Source of the DNA: Spartinivicinus ruber
Lineage (GTDB): Bacteria > Pseudomonadota > Gammaproteobacteria > Pseudomonadales > Zooshikellaceae
Length of the DNA: 64,000 bases
Assembly: GCF_011009015.1 (NCBI RefSeq)
Contig: NZ_CP048878.1
Location: 795,501-859,500, forward strand
Direction of reading: 5' to 3'
Shown here: one piece after another, positions 62,787 through 64,000 of the stretch
How positions within the stretch are numbered: the stretch's first letter is position 1
How the letters are laid out: every line of letters begins with the position of its first letter
The notes under the pieces: model-generated
What the model was told of the DNA's origin: nothing
Databases searched by the model: none
The model's input: only the letters and a program-made list of their open reading frames with translations
Program-made: the position numbers and the translations under genes

Positions 62787-64000
62787 CAGATGGCAAGCAA
62801 TACCGAGGTAGGCTGCAATTACGAACGGTGTTTCTTATTGTCAGTTTGGCGGTGCTGGTTTTACCTTTGGGGAGTATATTTTTCTTTAGAATTTATGAAA
62901 ACGAGTTGGTCAGGCAAACAGAATTATCGTTAATTTCTCAGGCGGCGGTAATTGCTGCTAGCTATAAACATCAAGTGTCGAGTTTATTGCTGGATAAATC
63001 TAATTATGGAATAAAAGTAACCAGCTATATTAAACAGAAAATTGATAATTATTATACACCTGTTTACCCGCAAATTGATTTGGCTAATAATCAGTTATTT
63101 CCTCCTAGGCCAAATGGAGTAACACCACAATCCCCTGCAGATGCATTAGCTGTTCAAGTTGGCAACACTTTATCAACCGTATTGCGAGATTCGCAAAAAA
63201 CCACTCTTACAGGCATCCGGCTATTGGATTATCAAGGTAATGTGATTGCAGGGCAGCGAGAGGTTGGCTTGTCCTTTGCCCACTTGCATGAAATAAAATC
63301 TGCAATGGAAGGGCGTTACACCAGTGTTATCAGGCAACGGATTTCCGATGAACCACCACCTGCATTGGCTTCGATCAGTCGAGGCACTGGCATTAGGGTA
63401 TTTGTCGCTTTTCCTATAATTCAAGGTGAACAACTGTGGGGGATTGTTTATTTGTCCCGAACCCCTAAAAATATTCTAAAACATTTATATGCAGAAAAAG
63501 ACAAGGTGATTTTAGCGGGTATAACCATCATTGTTTTAACATTCCTGTTAGCACTTTTTACTTCTTATACTATCTCACAGCCAATTTATCGGTTAATTAA
63601 AAAAACGACCAAAGTCTCGGAAGGTGATCATCAGTCAATGGAGCCATTGGAATACCCTGTTACCAAAGAGCTGGAGCTATTATCAAAAAGTTTTTCGAAA
63701 ATGGCTAAGTCATTGCATGAGCGATCAGAATATATCCGCGAATTTGCTGCCCATGTCTCTCATGAATTAAAAACACCGCTAACCAGTATTCAAGGTGCAG
63801 CGGAGTTGTTAATGGATCACATGGATGAAATGGAGCCTGCCACTAAGCAACAATTTCTTTCAAATATTCAGCAGGATACAGACAGGCTAAAGCGTTTGGT
63901 TACCCGTCTGTTGGAATTAGCTAGAGCAGACAGCCAAACAAGTGATAATGAAACGGCTGATTTAATAGCAATATTGAACAAATTGGCGCCACGCTATCGA
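62780..64000 (+). CDS. Sensor histidine kinase, cut by the right edge of the window
   Basis: Open from the ATG at 62780 to the last base with no stop, at least 407 residues. A membrane helix (about 15-38, 'VFLIVSLAVLVLPLGSIFFF') precedes a periplasmic sensor region (about 40-235). A second helix (about 248-270), a HAMP linker ('IYRLIKKTTKVSEGDH') and a HisKA domain with phospho-acceptor His in 'FAAHVSHELKTPLTSIQGAAEL' follow. The ATPase domain lies beyond the window. It partners the response regulator it overlaps; together they form a CreBC/ChvGI-like pair whose signal is unknown. Confidence 0.88.
   Translation, partial: MLTDGKQYRGRLQLRTVFLIVSLAVLVLPLGSIFFFRIYENELVRQTELSLISQAAVIAASYKHQVSSLLLDKSNYGIKVTSYIKQKIDNYYTPVYPQIDLANNQLFPPRPNGVTPQSPADALAVQVGNTLSTVLRDSQKTTLTGIRLLDYQGNVIAGQREVGLSFAHLHEIKSAMEGRYTSVIRQRISDEPPPALASISRGTGIRVFVAFPIIQGEQLWGIVYLSRTPKNILKHLYAEKDKVILAGITIIVLTFLLALFTSYTISQPIYRLIKKTTKVSEGDHQSMEPLEYPVTKELELLSKSFSKMAKSLHERSEYIREFAAHVSHELKTPLTSIQGAAELLMDHMDEMEPATKQQFLSNIQQDTDRLKRLVTRLLELARADSQTSDNETADLIAILNKLAPRYR

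Overview
This 64-kb window is chromosomal DNA from a low-to-moderate-GC, motile gammaproteobacterium. The gene order is the Pseudomonas-type backbone: motA-motB-rsgA-orn-queG-nnr-tsaE-amiB-mutL-miaA-hfq-hflX-hflK-hflC-yjeT-hisZ-purA-rnr-rlmB, rpsF-rpsR-DUF2232-rplI-dnaB, and dsbD-aroQ-accB-accC-prmA-dusB-fis-purH-purD. Protein features fit a marine Oceanospirillales/Pseudomonadales-type genome (inferred from synteny and family features, not from any search). No rRNA, tRNA, CRISPR array, prophage or intact insertion sequence was seen.

Layout. 1-5.0 kb: a CBS-domain protein, then on the minus strand a murein endopeptidase (MepA family, two SH3b repeats) followed by a HEAT-repeat membrane protein, and an HDOD protein. 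5.2-9.9 kb: flagellar stator motAB, rsgA, orn, queG. 10.0-20.6 kb: the large nnr-to-hflC gene string (metabolite repair, t6A tRNA modification, septal amidase, mismatch repair, tRNA prenylation, Hfq, HflX, HflKC), with a good sigma-70 promoter ahead of nnr. 20.8-28.7 kb: yjeT, hisZ, purA, RNase R, RlmB and a D-2-hydroxyacid dehydrogenase; the 600-bp gap before rnr carries a MITE-like element and a separate nested inverted-repeat block. 28.7-32.6 kb: the ribosomal protein operon with a structured leader, then dnaB. 32.8-36.5 kb: an Asn/Gln-rich unknown protein and a large hybrid histidine kinase. 36.6-48.2 kb, all minus strand: housekeeping operons purHD, dusB-fis, prmA, accBC, aroQ, dsbD.

48.5-64 kb is the most accessory-like part and is centred on cyclic-di-GMP and envelope functions. 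It has a REC-REC-GGDEF diguanylate cyclase of GcbA type, a TPR lipoprotein, a LapG-type periplasmic protease, a LapD-type degenerate GGDEF/EAL receptor and a DUF2333 protein. After a 788-bp non-coding gap comes a divergent CsrA-family protein with a long basic C-terminal extension. Three envelope proteins (two of unknown function), a membrane-anchored FMN glutamate-synthase-like protein, a SUI1/YciH factor and a two-component system cut by the right edge complete it. The LapG/LapD pair would couple c-di-GMP made by enzymes such as the upstream cyclase to retention of a surface adhesin; no adhesin gene is in the window.

The strongest candidate for something undescribed is the extended CsrA-like protein at 55.6 kb. 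Secondary items are the Asn/Gln-rich protein at 32.8 kb, the envelope trio at 56-59.6 kb, the non-coding elements at 23.96-24.25 kb, and several structured leaders (rpsF, dnaB, lapG).
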